Shown: positions 50,313 through 59,664 of the stretch, piece by piece | Numbering within the stretch: the first letter of the stretch is position 1 | How the letters are laid out: each line of letters starts with the position of its first letter | Source of the DNA: JBCBSZ01 sp039185015 | GTDB taxonomy: Bacteria; Actinomycetota; Acidimicrobiia; Acidimicrobiales; Poriferisodalaceae | Direction of reading: 5' to 3' | NCBI GenBank assembly: GCA_039185015.1 | Contig: JBCDAU010000024.1 | Coordinates: 17,722-81,721, forward strand | DNA length: 64,000 nucleotides | Program-made: the position numbers and the translations under genes | Notes under the pieces: model-generated | What the model was told of the DNA's origin: nothing | Seen by the model: only the letters and a program-made list of their open reading frames with translations | Databases searched by the model: none

Positions 50313-51707
50313 GTGCGTGTGCTGATGGCGACGGCGGAGTTGACCCCGCTCGCTTCGACGGGGGGCCTCGGAGCAGCGGTGTCGGGTCTGGTGCGGGCCC
50401 TGCGCTCCCGGGGTGACCTCGAGGTCGAGCTGGTGCTGCCCGACTACGGCGGCGTCGAGCTCGGGGGTGAGACGGTGCTCGACCTGAGCGTGCCGAGCTG
50501 GGCGGGTTGGGCCCGCGCCCGCTCGGGCACGCATCCGACCAACGACGCGCTCCACCTCGTGTCGGTTCCGGCGATGGCCAGACCCCATCCGTACGTCGAC
50601 CCGGTCACGGGTGTCGCCTGGGCCGACAACGACCGGCGCTTCTTCTCCTACTGCGCCGGTGTCGCCGCGCTGGCCGAGGAGCTCGACGTCGACGTCGTCC
50701 ACATCAACGACTGGCACACCGCCGCGGTCCTCCCGCTCCTGGCCGAGCCCCGGCCGTCGGTGCTCACGATCCACAACCTCGCCTACCAGGGCAACGCCGA
50801 CGCCATGTGGCTCGACCTGCTCGGACCCCGATCGGTGCCCTACCGCCGGTACGACCACACGATCCCGCTGGCCGGGGCGATCGCCAGCGCCGACCGTGTC
50901 ATCGCCGTCAGCCCCAACTACGCCAACGAGATCCGGACCCCCGAGGGTGGGATGGGGCTGTACGAGGACCTCGTCGCCCGCGGCGACGACCTCGTCGGCA
51001 TCCGCAACGGCATCGACGTCGAGATGTGGGATCCGTCGACCGACACCGACCTGCCGACCACCTACGACCGAGGGAGCCTCGGCGACCGGCCCACCAACAC
51101 CGCAGCGTTGCGCCGTCAGCTCGGCCTCGCGGAGTCGAGCGGCCCGCTGATCGGGACCGTCACCCGCTTCACCCACCAGAAGGGCGTCGACCGAGTGCTC
51201 GCGCTCACCCCGTACCTGGCGGGCATGGACGCTCAGCTCGTCATCCTCGGGAGTGGGGACCCCGACCTGGCTGCTGCAGGCGCCGCAGCGGCGGCCGCCG
51301 ATCCCGCCCGGGTCGCGCTGATCGACGACTACGACCCGGTGCTCGCCCATCGCATCTTCGGTGCGGCAGACCTGTTCGCCATGCCGTCACGCTTCGAGCC
51401 GTGCGGTCTCGCTCAGATGCAGGCGATGCAGTACGGCTGCCTCCCCGTCGTCACCGACGTTGGCGGGCTCCACGACACCGTGATCGATCTCGACGCCGAC
51501 GACGATGCCGGGACCGGCTTCGTCGCCGTCACCAACGACGACCTCGGCTGGCTCGATGCCGTGCATCGGGCGGTTCGGGGCTGGTGCGATCTCGATCGGC
51601 GTCGTCGTGCCCAACGCAACGGCATGTCCGACGACTGGTCGTGGGACGAGCCGGCCGCCGAGCACGTGGCGATCTACCGAGAGATCACCGGGTCGCTCGA
51701 GGCTTGA
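50313..51707 (+). CDS. glgA: Glycogen synthase (GT5) with a changed KTGGL motif
   Basis: 464 residues. Transfers glucose from ADP-glucose to glycogen. The fold start MRVLMATAELTPLASTGGLG aligns with the E. coli K-T-G-G-L motif, but Lys15 is Ser here. The rest is normal: HINDWHTAAVLP, SPNYANEIRTPEGGMGL, RFTHQKGVDR, SRFEPCGLAQMQAMQYG. Lys15 binds the ADP-glucose phosphate in E. coli, so kinetics or donor choice may differ. GTG start. Divergent from glgB. Confidence 0.93.
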   Translation: MRVLMATAELTPLASTGGLGAAVSGLVRALRSRGDLEVELVLPDYGGVELGGETVLDLSVPSWAGWARARSGTHPTNDALHLVSVPAMARPHPYVDPVTGVAWADNDRRFFSYCAGVAALAEELDVDVVHINDWHTAAVLPLLAEPRPSVLTIHNLAYQGNADAMWLDLLGPRSVPYRRYDHTIPLAGAIASADRVIAVSPNYANEIRTPEGGMGLYEDLVARGDDLVGIRNGIDVEMWDPSTDTDLPTTYDRGSLGDRPTNTAALRRQLGLAESSGPLIGTVTRFTHQKGVDRVLALTPYLAGMDAQLVILGSGDPDLAAAGAAAAAADPARVALIDDYDPVLAHRIFGAADLFAMPSRFEPCGLAQMQAMQYGCLPVVTDVGGLHDTVIDLDADDDAGTGFVAVTNDDLGWLDAVHRAVRGWCDLDRRRRAQRNGMSDDWSWDEPAAEHVAIYREITGSLEA

Positions 51708-51722
51708 TGCCCGGCCCGGGTC

Positions 51723-52547
51723 TTACTCCACCCCGAGCTCGTCGAAGGCCCGATCGATCCGGTCGAAGCGTCGACGGATGATCTCCTGCGACGTTCGGTG
51801 CGTGTGGACGTACAGCACGTTCTGCTGCACGGCCCGCACGATCAGGTCGGCCGCGTCGTCGGCCGTGATCTGGTCGCCGGCGAAGGTCTCCTCGGGCGGC
51901 GGCTCCGCCGGTCCCCGGCCTGCCACCTCGCCGCCGTAGTCGGTCTGCCGGTTTCGATGGGAGCCGTCGATGTCGGTCATCACCCGCATCGGGCAGACCA
52001 CCGAGACGCCGATGTCGTGGGGCTTCATCTCGAAGCGGAGGCACTCCGACAGCGCGACCACGCCGTACTTGGCGACGCAGTAGGCCCCGAGCCCGTGGTT
52101 CGGCACCAGGCCGGCGAAGGAGGCCGTGTTGATCACGTGCCCACCCTGGCCCTGCTCGACCATGCGGGGGACGAACACCTCCACGCCGTGGATCGGGCCC
52201 CACAGGTCGACGTCGATCACCCAGCGCCAGTCGTCGTGGCTCATGTCTCGCATCTCGCCGAACACGGCCACGCCCGCGTTGTTGAACAGCACGTGGCAGC
52301 CGCCGAACGCGGCCCAGGTCGCGTCGGCGAGCGCGACGACCGAGTCTCGCTCGGCGACGTCGCAGACCGTGCCGTCGACCTCGGCCCCCGCCTCGGTCAG
52401 CTCGGCGACGGCGACGGCGAGTCGCTCGGCCTCGACATCGGCCAGCATGATCCGCATGCCCTGGGCGGCCAGCCGTCGCGCCGTCGCCAACCCGATCCCG
52501 CTCGCCCCGCCCGTGACGACGGCGACCTTGCCCTCGAGTTCCTCCAC
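51723..52547 (-). CDS. Short-chain dehydrogenase/reductase
   Basis: 274 residues. The NAD(P) glycine loop TGGASGIGLA, the NNAG motif, the catalytic Ser in INTASFAG and YCVAK are present. The AGGAGGT Shine-Dalgarno sequence 6 nt before GTG 52547 settles the start. The substrate cannot be told. It follows the quinone oxidoreductase by 71 bp on the same strand, and their chemistry may be linked. Confidence 0.9.
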   Translation of the reverse strand: MEELEGKVAVVTGGASGIGLATARRLAAQGMRIMLADVEAERLAVAVAELTEAGAEVDGTVCDVAERDSVVALADATWAAFGGCHVLFNNAGVAVFGEMRDMSHDDWRWVIDVDLWGPIHGVEVFVPRMVEQGQGGHVINTASFAGLVPNHGLGAYCVAKYGVVALSECLRFEMKPHDIGVSVVCPMRVMTDIDGSHRNRQTDYGGEVAGRGPAEPPPEETFAGDQITADDAADLIVRAVQQNVLYVHTHRTSQEIIRRRFDRIDRAFDELGVE

Positions 52548-52618
52548 GGCGCACCTCCTCGTCGAGGCGGACCGTAGCCGCCAGCCCGTCGCCGTCGCCG
52601 GGCCGGCGGCCGTGGTCA

Positions 52619-53602
52619 CTACGGGACGAGGACGACCTTGCCCTTCGTGTGGGCGGTCCGCACGTGGGAGATCGCCGCCGGAGCGTCCACGAGCGACCAG
52701 GTCCGCTCGACGAAGGGCGTCAGCACGCCCTCGTCGGCGAGGCGCACCAACAGCTCCATATCCTCTCGGTCTGCGCCTGCGCTGAGCATCGTGACCCGGT
52801 AGCGCCGGGTGAGCATCGACCGGAGCCGACCGCCCAGCAGTCGCGGCAGCGGACCGAGCACGCGTCCGCCGCCCTCACCCGAGCTCTCGACGACCACCCC
52901 GCCGCGGCGCAACGCCCTCGCTGCCGTGCTCGCCGACGCCGACCCACCGAGGTGCAGCACCACGTCGTGGTCGCCGCCGGTCGCCCACGCCTCGGCGGTG
53001 TGATCGATCACTCGGTGCGCACCGACGGAGCGGACGCGCTCGACGCTGTCCGGACCGCACACGCCGGTGACGAGCTCGGCGCCGAGGTGCCGGGCGAGGG
53101 GCACGGCGAAGCTGCCGACCCCGCCCGACGCACCGACGATCAGCACCCGGCTCCCCTCGGTCACCCCGCCGACCCGGAGGCCCTGGAGCGCGGTCACCCC
53201 GGCGAGGGGGAGCCCGGCTGCCTCCTCGTCGGACCATGTCTGCGGTGCCCGGACGAATCGCTGTGCCGGACCGATCACCGTTTCGGCGAACGTGCCCGAC
53301 CCCTGCTTCCAGAGGTAGCCGATGACCCGGTCACCGACCTGATGGCTGGTGACACCCTCGCCGACGGCCCGGACCCGGCCGGCGACATCCCAGCCGGGGA
53401 TCCGTTGGCGGGGTCGCCGCAGTCCCTCGGCGAGCCGCATGAGGCCAGGCTCACCGCCCACGATGTGCCAGTCGGCGGGGTTCACCGCCGCCGCGACGGT
53501 GGTCACGGTGATCTCGCCCGGGCCGGGCTCCGGGTCGGGCAGGTCCTCCAGCCGGAGCACCTGGCCCGGGGGACCGTAGGCGTGTTGCACGATCGCCTTC
53601 AT
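52619..53602 (-). CDS. NAD(P)-dependent zinc-free alcohol dehydrogenase / quinone oxidoreductase
   Basis: 327 residues, MDR superfamily. GroES-like N-terminal domain (GPPGQVLRLEDLPDPEPGPG, VNPADWHIVGG, PGWDVAGRV) and Rossmann domain with VLIVGASGGVGSFAVPLA. It lacks the cysteine cluster that binds structural zinc, so it is of the quinone reductase type. It lies 36 bp after the MMPL transporter gene and before the SDR, all on the minus strand. Confidence 0.9.
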   Translation of the reverse strand: MKAIVQHAYGPPGQVLRLEDLPDPEPGPGEITVTTVAAAVNPADWHIVGGEPGLMRLAEGLRRPRQRIPGWDVAGRVRAVGEGVTSHQVGDRVIGYLWKQGSGTFAETVIGPAQRFVRAPQTWSDEEAAGLPLAGVTALQGLRVGGVTEGSRVLIVGASGGVGSFAVPLARHLGAELVTGVCGPDSVERVRSVGAHRVIDHTAEAWATGGDHDVVLHLGGSASASTAARALRRGGVVVESSGEGGGRVLGPLPRLLGGRLRSMLTRRYRVTMLSAGADREDMELLVRLADEGVLTPFVERTWSLVDAPAAISHVRTAHTKGKVVLVP

Positions 53603-53638
53603 CGTCGTCGTTCCTCTCTCGTCGTTCGTTGAGCTCGT

Positions 53639-55894
53639 TCAGCGGTCGGCGCCGCTGAGTGCGGCTTCGCGGTCGACCTCGACCGCAGAGGCGGGGCTCC
53701 GGGGTCCCCGCCCGGGGGAGGGCTCGGCGTCGATGTCGACGTGGGGGAGCAGGCGATCGAGCCAGCCGGGCAGCCACCAGTTGGCGTCGCCCATGAGGCG
53801 CATCGTCGCCGGCACCAAGACGATGCGGACGATCGTGGCGTCGACGAGGATCGCGGTCGCCAGACCGAGGCCCATCATCTTCACGACCGGATCCTCGGAG
53901 AGCACGAAGCCACCGAAGACGCTGATCATGATCAGTGCCGCCGAGGTGATGACGCGAGCGGTGGTGCCGATGCCGGCGATCACGGACGCCTCGTTGTCCC
54001 CGGAGCGGCCGTACTCCTCGCGCACGCGGGACAGGAGGAAGACCTCGTAGTCCATCGAGAGCCCGAAGAGGATGGCGAACATGAACATCGGGATGAACGA
54101 GACGATCGGGACGGTCGTCTCGAGTCCGATGAGCTCCTTGCCCCAGCCCCACTGGAAGACCATCACCAGCACGCCGTAGGCGGCACCGATGCTCAGCAGG
54201 TTGAGCAACGCCGCCTTGAGGGCGACCACGGGTGACCGGAAGACCAGCGTGAGGAGCAGGAAGCTCAGCAGCACGACGGCGGCGATGAACACCGGCAGGC
54301 GATCGGCGACGCGATCGCCGATGTCGGCGAAGTTCGCCGTCGATCCTCCGACGTGCGCGGACACCTCGCTGTCACCGAGGACGGTAGGGAAGACCTCGCT
54401 CCGGAGGCGGTCGATCGTCTCGACCGTCGCCTCGTCCTGCGGCGCCGAGGTCGGGATCGCCACGAAGGAGGCAACGCTGCCCGTCGGGTCGACCGCGGTA
54501 GCGGCCACGTCGACGACACCGGGGTCCCGGCGCACGGCGTCGGCCAGCTCGTCGACGACGGCGGGGTCGCCGTCGGCGCTGAGGTCGACCACGACGTACA
54601 GCGGCCCGTTGGTGCCCGGACCGAAGCCGTCGGCCACGAGGTCATACGCCCGTCGGGAGGTGTGGCTCTCCGGCTGCGTCCCGTCGTCGGGGAAGCCGAG
54701 GCGGAGCGCGAGCACCGGGGCGGTGAGCGCGAGCAGCAGCGTCGTGACGCCCACCGCGTAAGCGACGGCGTGGCGGGACACGTGAGCGCCCCAGCGGTGC
54801 CAGCCGGCACCGACCCCGGTGCCGTTCGATCGGCGATGCACCCGGAACCGGTCGATGCGGTGTCCGGCCAACCCGAGGAGGGCCGGCAGGACGGTGATCG
54901 ACGCGAGGACCATCACGGCGACGACGGCGGAGGTCGAGACCGCGACCGCGGTCATGAACGGCACGCCGGCGACGGCGAGGCCGAGGATCGCGATCACCAC
55001 GGTGCCGCCGGCGAACACGACCGACTGACCGGCGGTGGCGGTCGCACGACCGGCCGCCTCCTCCACGGAGTGACCCTGGGAGAGCAGCTCCCGATGTCGG
55101 GTGACGAGGAACAGCGCGTAGTCGATGCCGACGCCGAGGCCGATCATGGTGGCGATGTCCGGCGCCCAGCTGGGGATCTCGATCAGGTGGCCGATGAGCC
55201 CCATCAGGCTGATGCCGAGCGCCAGTCCGGCGACCGCCAGCGCGATCGGCAGACCCATGGCGATGACCGAGCCGAACGCCACCAGCAGGATCACGACCGC
55301 GGCGGCGAGGCCGATCAGCTCGGCGGTGCTGCTCCCCGTCTCCTCGAAGGAGTCGAGGAGGTCGCCGGCGACCTCGATCTGCAGGCCGGCGTCGACCCGC
55401 ACGTCGTCGAGGGCGTCGAAGAGCCGGTCGAGATCGGCCGGTTCGAGCTCCTCGAGCACCGGGTAGCGCACGTTGAGGACGGCGACCTCTCCGTCGGGTG
55501 AGACGAGACCGGCCTCGACGGCGGCCGACGGGTCGTCGGCGAGCGCCCCGGCGGGGTCGGTCACGGCGATGACGTTCGGCAGCTCGACCAGATGGTCACG
55601 CAGGACGGTGAGGTCGTCGACGAGCTCGGGGTCGGCCGTGGAGAAGGACGCCGCCTCCGCCAGCGGTGTGGTGACCACGCGGACGTCGAGCCCGGCCCGG
55701 TCGGAACCGGCCGCCTCCAGCAGCTCGATGGCTCGCTGCGAGTCGAGGCCGGGAACCTCGAAGGAGTCCTCCCGATCGGCGCCGACGGCGCCCGCGGTGG
55801 CGATGACGAGAGCGGCGATGACGGCCCAGGCCGCGATCATCCGCCCCGGATGCCGGGCGGCGGACCGCCCGAGTCGGTACAGGTGGGTGGACAT
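53639..55894 (-). CDS. MMPL/RND-family transporter
   Basis: 751 residues with two copies of the MMPL unit, each a periplasmic loop domain and a block of helices. The paired Asp-Tyr motifs in helices 4 and 10 are seen (GVGIDYALFLVTRHRE and GLSMDYEVFLLSRVREE). It exports lipids or drugs using the proton gradient; substrate unknown. ATG 55894 with GGGAG 7 nt upstream. Divergently encoded kinase and regulator are likely its controllers. The Pro-rich C-terminal tail contains GGCGGGG...CCCCGCC at 53690-53712, akin to the GC hairpin repeats. Confidence 0.92.
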   Translation of the reverse strand: MSTHLYRLGRSAARHPGRMIAAWAVIAALVIATAGAVGADREDSFEVPGLDSQRAIELLEAAGSDRAGLDVRVVTTPLAEAASFSTADPELVDDLTVLRDHLVELPNVIAVTDPAGALADDPSAAVEAGLVSPDGEVAVLNVRYPVLEELEPADLDRLFDALDDVRVDAGLQIEVAGDLLDSFEETGSSTAELIGLAAAVVILLVAFGSVIAMGLPIALAVAGLALGISLMGLIGHLIEIPSWAPDIATMIGLGVGIDYALFLVTRHRELLSQGHSVEEAAGRATATAGQSVVFAGGTVVIAILGLAVAGVPFMTAVAVSTSAVVAVMVLASITVLPALLGLAGHRIDRFRVHRRSNGTGVGAGWHRWGAHVSRHAVAYAVGVTTLLLALTAPVLALRLGFPDDGTQPESHTSRRAYDLVADGFGPGTNGPLYVVVDLSADGDPAVVDELADAVRRDPGVVDVAATAVDPTGSVASFVAIPTSAPQDEATVETIDRLRSEVFPTVLGDSEVSAHVGGSTANFADIGDRVADRLPVFIAAVVLLSFLLLTLVFRSPVVALKAALLNLLSIGAAYGVLVMVFQWGWGKELIGLETTVPIVSFIPMFMFAILFGLSMDYEVFLLSRVREEYGRSGDNEASVIAGIGTTARVITSAALIMISVFGGFVLSEDPVVKMMGLGLATAILVDATIVRIVLVPATMRLMGDANWWLPGWLDRLLPHVDIDAEPSPGRGPRSPASAVEVDREAALSGADR

Positions 55895-56057
55895 GACGAG
55901 CTCCCTGTTCGCGACGGCCCTCGTGGCCGCCGGCTCGTCTCCCACGCTCCTCCTCGGCGCCCCGATCCACATCGGGCGGCCGGACGGTTCCGGGCCCGGT
56001 CGATGTACCGAGCGCGGTGCCGTCCTTTCGGCCGATGCCGGGCCGCGCCCGACTTCC

Positions 56058-56063
56058 TACGCT
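56058..56063 (+). promoter_or_regulatory. -10-like TACGCT, 6 nt before the histidine kinase start
   Basis: TACGCT followed by GGTCAG and GTG 56070, no Shine-Dalgarno sequence: a leaderless arrangement. The remaining intergenic region 55895-56057 lies between divergent genes and should hold both promoters. Confidence 0.4.
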
Positions 56064-56069
56064 GGTCAG

Positions 56070-57209
56070 GTGCTGCTCGGTGCCCTTCGCTCGTTCTGGC
56101 AGGCCGAGCGCGTCACGCCGCCCGCTGCGACCCCGGGCAGGGCTCTGGTCATCGGTGCCATCGCGATGGCCGCCGTGGTCGAGACCGTCGTCCGCGACGA
56201 CCTGATCTGGCCCGCGGCGTCGCTCGGGGTCCTGCTCGTCGCGTTGCCCGCCCTGTGGGTGCGGCGGGCTCATCCCGGGCCGGCCATGGCGGCCGTGTTC
56301 GGCGTGGTGGTACTGGTCGATCTCGTCGCGCTCGCCCGAGGGGTCTCCTGGGAGGGGCTCAACACGATGGTGGTCCTGTTGGCCCTGCCGTTCGCGCTCT
56401 TCCGGTGGGGTTCGGGACGCGAGGCACTCACGGTGGTGTGGTTGATGTACCTCGCCGCGACGCTGGGCGCGTTGGACGAGACCGGTGAGACCGCTGACGC
56501 CATCGGCGGCTTCGTGATCGTGACGCTCACCATCGGCGCGGGCTTGCTGGTGCGGTTCGCCGAAGAGGCTCGGGGGCAACGTCAGGAGCGGGCTCGGGCC
56601 GAGGAGCGGGAGCAGCTCGCCCGAGAGCTCCACGACACGGTCGCCCACCACGTCTCGGCGATCGCCGTCCAAGCCCAGGCAGGTCGGGCGCTGGCCGACC
56701 GACGCCCGGAGGCCGCGGTCGAGGCCCTCGAGGTGATCGAGGACGCCGCCTCCCGCACCCTCGAGGAGATGCGGGCGCTCGTCCGGGCGCTGCGGCGGGG
56801 CGACGAGGACGTCGATCTCGATCCGGGTCGCCGGATCGCCCACCTCGGCGAGCTCGCTGCGGTCGCCGGCACCCTCGAGCTGGACCTCGTCGTCGAGGGC
56901 CGGGCCGATCAGCTCCGTCCGTCGGTGCAGGCCGCGGTCTACCGCCTCGCCCAGGAGTCGATCACCAACGCCGCCAGACACGCCGATGGCGCCTCGTCGG
57001 TGTCGGTCCGCGTCGTGGTCGACGCCGAGACCGTCTCGGTGGTCGTCGCCGATGACGGGCGGCCCGCGATCGTCAGCGACGACCGCGGCTACGGGTTGAT
57101 CGGGATGCGCGAGCGGGTGGAGCTCCTCGGGGGCGACTTCTCGGCCGGTCCTGGGCCGATCGGTTGGCGGGTCGAGGCCGAGCTCCCGCGCCGGGGGAAC
57201 GTGGCGTGA
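56070..57209 (+). CDS. Sensor histidine kinase (HisKA_3 / NarL-partner class)
   Basis: 379 residues. About five membrane helices in the first 160 residues, a coiled linker rich in Arg/Glu, then the dimerisation motif ELARELHDTVAHHVSAIAVQ with the phospho-acceptor His, and an ATPase domain (QESITNAARHADGASS as the N box, VADDGRP, GYGLIGMRERVELLGG). GTG 56070 follows TACGCT by 6 nt. Its stop overlaps the regulator start by 4 nt, so the two are a cognate pair. Signal unknown; it may be membrane stress or the MMPL substrate. Confidence 0.92.
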   Translation: MLLGALRSFWQAERVTPPAATPGRALVIGAIAMAAVVETVVRDDLIWPAASLGVLLVALPALWVRRAHPGPAMAAVFGVVVLVDLVALARGVSWEGLNTMVVLLALPFALFRWGSGREALTVVWLMYLAATLGALDETGETADAIGGFVIVTLTIGAGLLVRFAEEARGQRQERARAEEREQLARELHDTVAHHVSAIAVQAQAGRALADRRPEAAVEALEVIEDAASRTLEEMRALVRALRRGDEDVDLDPGRRIAHLGELAAVAGTLELDLVVEGRADQLRPSVQAAVYRLAQESITNAARHADGASSVSVRVVVDAETVSVVVADDGRPAIVSDDRGYGLIGMRERVELLGGDFSAGPGPIGWRVEAELPRRGNVA

Positions 57210-57856
57210 CGATCACCGTCGTCGTCGCCGACGACCAGGATCTCGTCCGGACGGGCCTGGCGATGATCCTCGATGCCGCCGACGACATCGAGGTCGTCGG
57301 TCAGGCCGCTGATGGAGCGACCGCCGTCGAGCTGGCGCAGCGGTTGCGGCCCGACGTGTGCCTGGTCGACATCCGCATGCCGATCCTCGACGGCATCGAG
57401 GCCACCCGCCAGCTCGCCGGGCCCGATGTCGCCGACCCGCTCGCGGTCGTCGTCATCACCACCTTCGACCTCGACGAGTACGTCCATGGGGCACTCAAGG
57501 CCGGTGCTCGAGGGTTCCTGCTGAAGGACGCAGGACCGGACCTGCTGATCCAGGCCGTCCGGGCCGCGGCCTCGGGCGAGGCGCTCATCGCTCCGAGCGT
57601 CACCGCCCGCCTGCTGACCGCCTTCGCCGACGTCGCTCCTGTCGTCGCTGCCGAGGAGCTCATCGATCCGCTCACCGAGCGGGAGGAGGAGGTGCTCGTC
57701 ACCGTCGCACGTGGACGAACGAACGCCGAGATCGCCGAGGAGCTCCACATCAGCCTCAGCACGGTGAAGACACACCTCGCCAGCCTGATGATGAAGCTGC
57801 AGGCGCGGAACCGGGTCGAGCTGGCCATGTGGGCGCACGAGACCGGACGGCTCTGA
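57206..57856 (+). CDS. NarL/LuxR-family response regulator
   Basis: 216 residues. Receiver with the Asp pair in VADDQDLVR, phospho-acceptor in LVDIRMPILDG, Thr in ITTFDLDEY and Lys in LLKDAG; C-terminal HTH (LTEREEEVLVTVARGRTNAE...STVKTHLASLMMKL). It is the output partner of the upstream kinase and overlaps it by 4 nt. Likely target: the divergent MMPL gene (inference). Confidence 0.93.
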   Translation: MTITVVVADDQDLVRTGLAMILDAADDIEVVGQAADGATAVELAQRLRPDVCLVDIRMPILDGIEATRQLAGPDVADPLAVVVITTFDLDEYVHGALKAGARGFLLKDAGPDLLIQAVRAAASGEALIAPSVTARLLTAFADVAPVVAAEELIDPLTEREEEVLVTVARGRTNAEIAEELHISLSTVKTHLASLMMKLQARNRVELAMWAHETGRL

Positions 57857-57873
57857 CCCAGCGCCGCCGTCCC

Positions 57874-57879
57874 TAGTGT
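57874..57879 (+). promoter_or_regulatory. -10-like TAGTGT, 6 nt before the deaminase start
   Basis: TAGTGT followed by TGGCGG and ATG 57886; no Shine-Dalgarno sequence. Leaderless arrangement. Confidence 0.4.
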
Positions 57880-57885
57880 TGGCGG

Positions 57886-59223
57886 ATGTCCCGGCTCGCC
57901 GTGTTGGCCACGGTCCACCAGACGCCCGATCGGCACACCCACGAGGTCCTCGCCGACGTCGCAGTGATCGTTGACGACGGCGTGATCGTCTCGATGCTCG
58001 CCGCCGATGATCCGGGCCGGGCGGCGGCGCTCGCCGCGGCGGACGAGATCGTGGAGGTCACCGCGCCCGCCGTCCTCGTGCCCGGACTCGTCGACCTGCA
58101 CATCCACGCACCGCAGTGGCCTCAGCTCGGTGCTGCGCTCGACCTGCCGCTGGAGCAGTGGTTGTTCGACCACACGTTCCCGCTCGAGGCCCGCTACGCC
58201 GACACCACCTTCGCCGTCGACGTGTGGCGGTCGCTCGTCTCCGGGTTGCTCGGCCACGGCACGACGACCGCTGTGCTCTATGGCACGGTCCACGAGGAGG
58301 CGACGGTCGAGCTCGCTCGGGCCTGCATCGATGGCGGTCTGCGTGCCTTCGTCGGACGGGTCGGCATGGACCATCCCGAGGGGACGCCGGAGTGGTACCG
58401 GGACGTCGACGCCGCTGCCGGGGTCGAGGCGAGTCACCGGTCGATCGAGGCGATCCACGCGCTCGCCGGGGTCGACGGCCTGGTGCGCCCGATCATCACA
58501 CCGCGGTTCATCCCCGCCTGCACCGACGCGCTGCTCACGGGGATGGGGGAGCTGGCCCAGGACACCGGCGTGATCGTGCAGACCCACTGCTCGGAGAGCG
58601 ACTGGCAGCACGGCTACGTGCTCGAGCGGATGGGGATGACCGACACCGCTGCGCTCGACGGATTCGGCCTGCTGCGCCCCTCGACGGTGCTCGCCCACGC
58701 CCCGCACGTCCTCGACGCCGACCTCGACGTGATCCGGGAGCGACGGGCGGGCATCGCCCACTGCCCGATCTCGAACTCGTACTTCGGCGATGCGGTGTTC
58801 CCGATCCGCCGGGCGCTCGACGCCGGCGTTCGCATCGGCCTGGGAACCGACATCGCCGGTGGCTACGAACCGTCGATGCTCCGGGAGTGCGGTGCCGCCG
58901 TGACGTCCTCCCGGATGCTCGAGGCCGGCGTGGACGCTCGACGCGCACCGGAGGACCGCGGCGTCGCCGACGCCCGGATCGACATCGTGACCGCCTTCTG
59001 GATGGCGACCGTCGGCGGCGCGGAGGTGCTCGACCTCCCCATCGGACTGCTGGAACCCGGCCGCCGCTTCGACGCCGTCGTGCTCGACCCGGCCGCCCAC
59101 GGGACCTCGATCACGTCGTGGTCCGACCTCGACGACGACGCCCGGGTCTTCGAGCGTCTCGTCCGCCTCGGCTCGAGAGCCAACGTGCGAGAGGTCTGGG
59201 TCGACGGCCGTGCGGTGATCTGA
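57886..59223 (+). CDS. guaD: Guanine deaminase (amidohydrolase)
   Basis: 445 residues. Converts guanine to xanthine. The zinc ligands sit in VDLHIHAPQ (His-x-His), the family string PLEQWLFDHTFPLEARYAD matches guanine deaminases, and QTHCSESDWQ and the late Asp in GTDIAGG complete the metal site. A related S-triazine or atrazine-type hydrolase is possible but less likely given the PRF and P-L-x-x-W-L motifs. ATG start after TAGTGT. With the purine operon it gives this organism turnover as well as synthesis. Confidence 0.85.
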   Translation: MSRLAVLATVHQTPDRHTHEVLADVAVIVDDGVIVSMLAADDPGRAAALAAADEIVEVTAPAVLVPGLVDLHIHAPQWPQLGAALDLPLEQWLFDHTFPLEARYADTTFAVDVWRSLVSGLLGHGTTTAVLYGTVHEEATVELARACIDGGLRAFVGRVGMDHPEGTPEWYRDVDAAAGVEASHRSIEAIHALAGVDGLVRPIITPRFIPACTDALLTGMGELAQDTGVIVQTHCSESDWQHGYVLERMGMTDTAALDGFGLLRPSTVLAHAPHVLDADLDVIRERRAGIAHCPISNSYFGDAVFPIRRALDAGVRIGLGTDIAGGYEPSMLRECGAAVTSSRMLEAGVDARRAPEDRGVADARIDIVTAFWMATVGGAEVLDLPIGLLEPGRRFDAVVLDPAAHGTSITSWSDLDDDARVFERLVRLGSRANVREVWVDGRAVI

Positions 59224-59331
59224 TGCGGGTTGCGACGGCTGCGGCGTGAGCAGAGCATTGCGGTCGCGTTGAGATCGGATGACGGCGATGGCAACATGGA
59301 GGGGCGCGGGCCGGACCGGGGGAGCCAGCCC

Positions 59332-59628
59332 ATGACCGAGAAGTTGATCGACCGCACGCTCGTCGGCCGCAGTGGCGACGAGATCGGCACCATCACCGAC
59401 GTGATCGCCGATCCGTCCACGCTGGAGCCCGAGTGGCTCGCGGTCCGGACCGGACGTCTCCGGCGCGAGCACCTGGTGCCGCTGTCGGCCGTGACGAGCG
59501 AGAACGGCTCGCTGGTGGTGCCCTTCGACCGCGACGCCGTGAAGCACGCCCCGTCGATGAAGACCCACATCGCCCCGACCGGTTCAGAGCGGCTGTCCCT
59601 GTACGAGCACTTCGGCCTCCAGCCGTAA
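59332..59628 (+). CDS. PRC-barrel-like small protein
   Basis: 98 residues. LIDRTLVGRSGDEIGTITDV and EWLAVRTGRLRREHLVPLSAV fit the PRC-barrel fold (small beta barrel found in RNA-processing and photosynthetic proteins). Start ATG 59332 with GGGGGAG upstream. Role not known. It ends 150 bp before the convergent IniC-like gene. Confidence 0.75.
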   Translation: MTEKLIDRTLVGRSGDEIGTITDVIADPSTLEPEWLAVRTGRLRREHLVPLSAVTSENGSLVVPFDRDAVKHAPSMKTHIAPTGSERLSLYEHFGLQP

Positions 59629-59664
59629 CCCCCCAACCCCCCATTGACGACGGGCATGGTTGGA

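Noticed and set aside
57301..59568. 755-codon minus-strand open frame
   Set aside because: Shadow of the response regulator and guanine deaminase; no motif.
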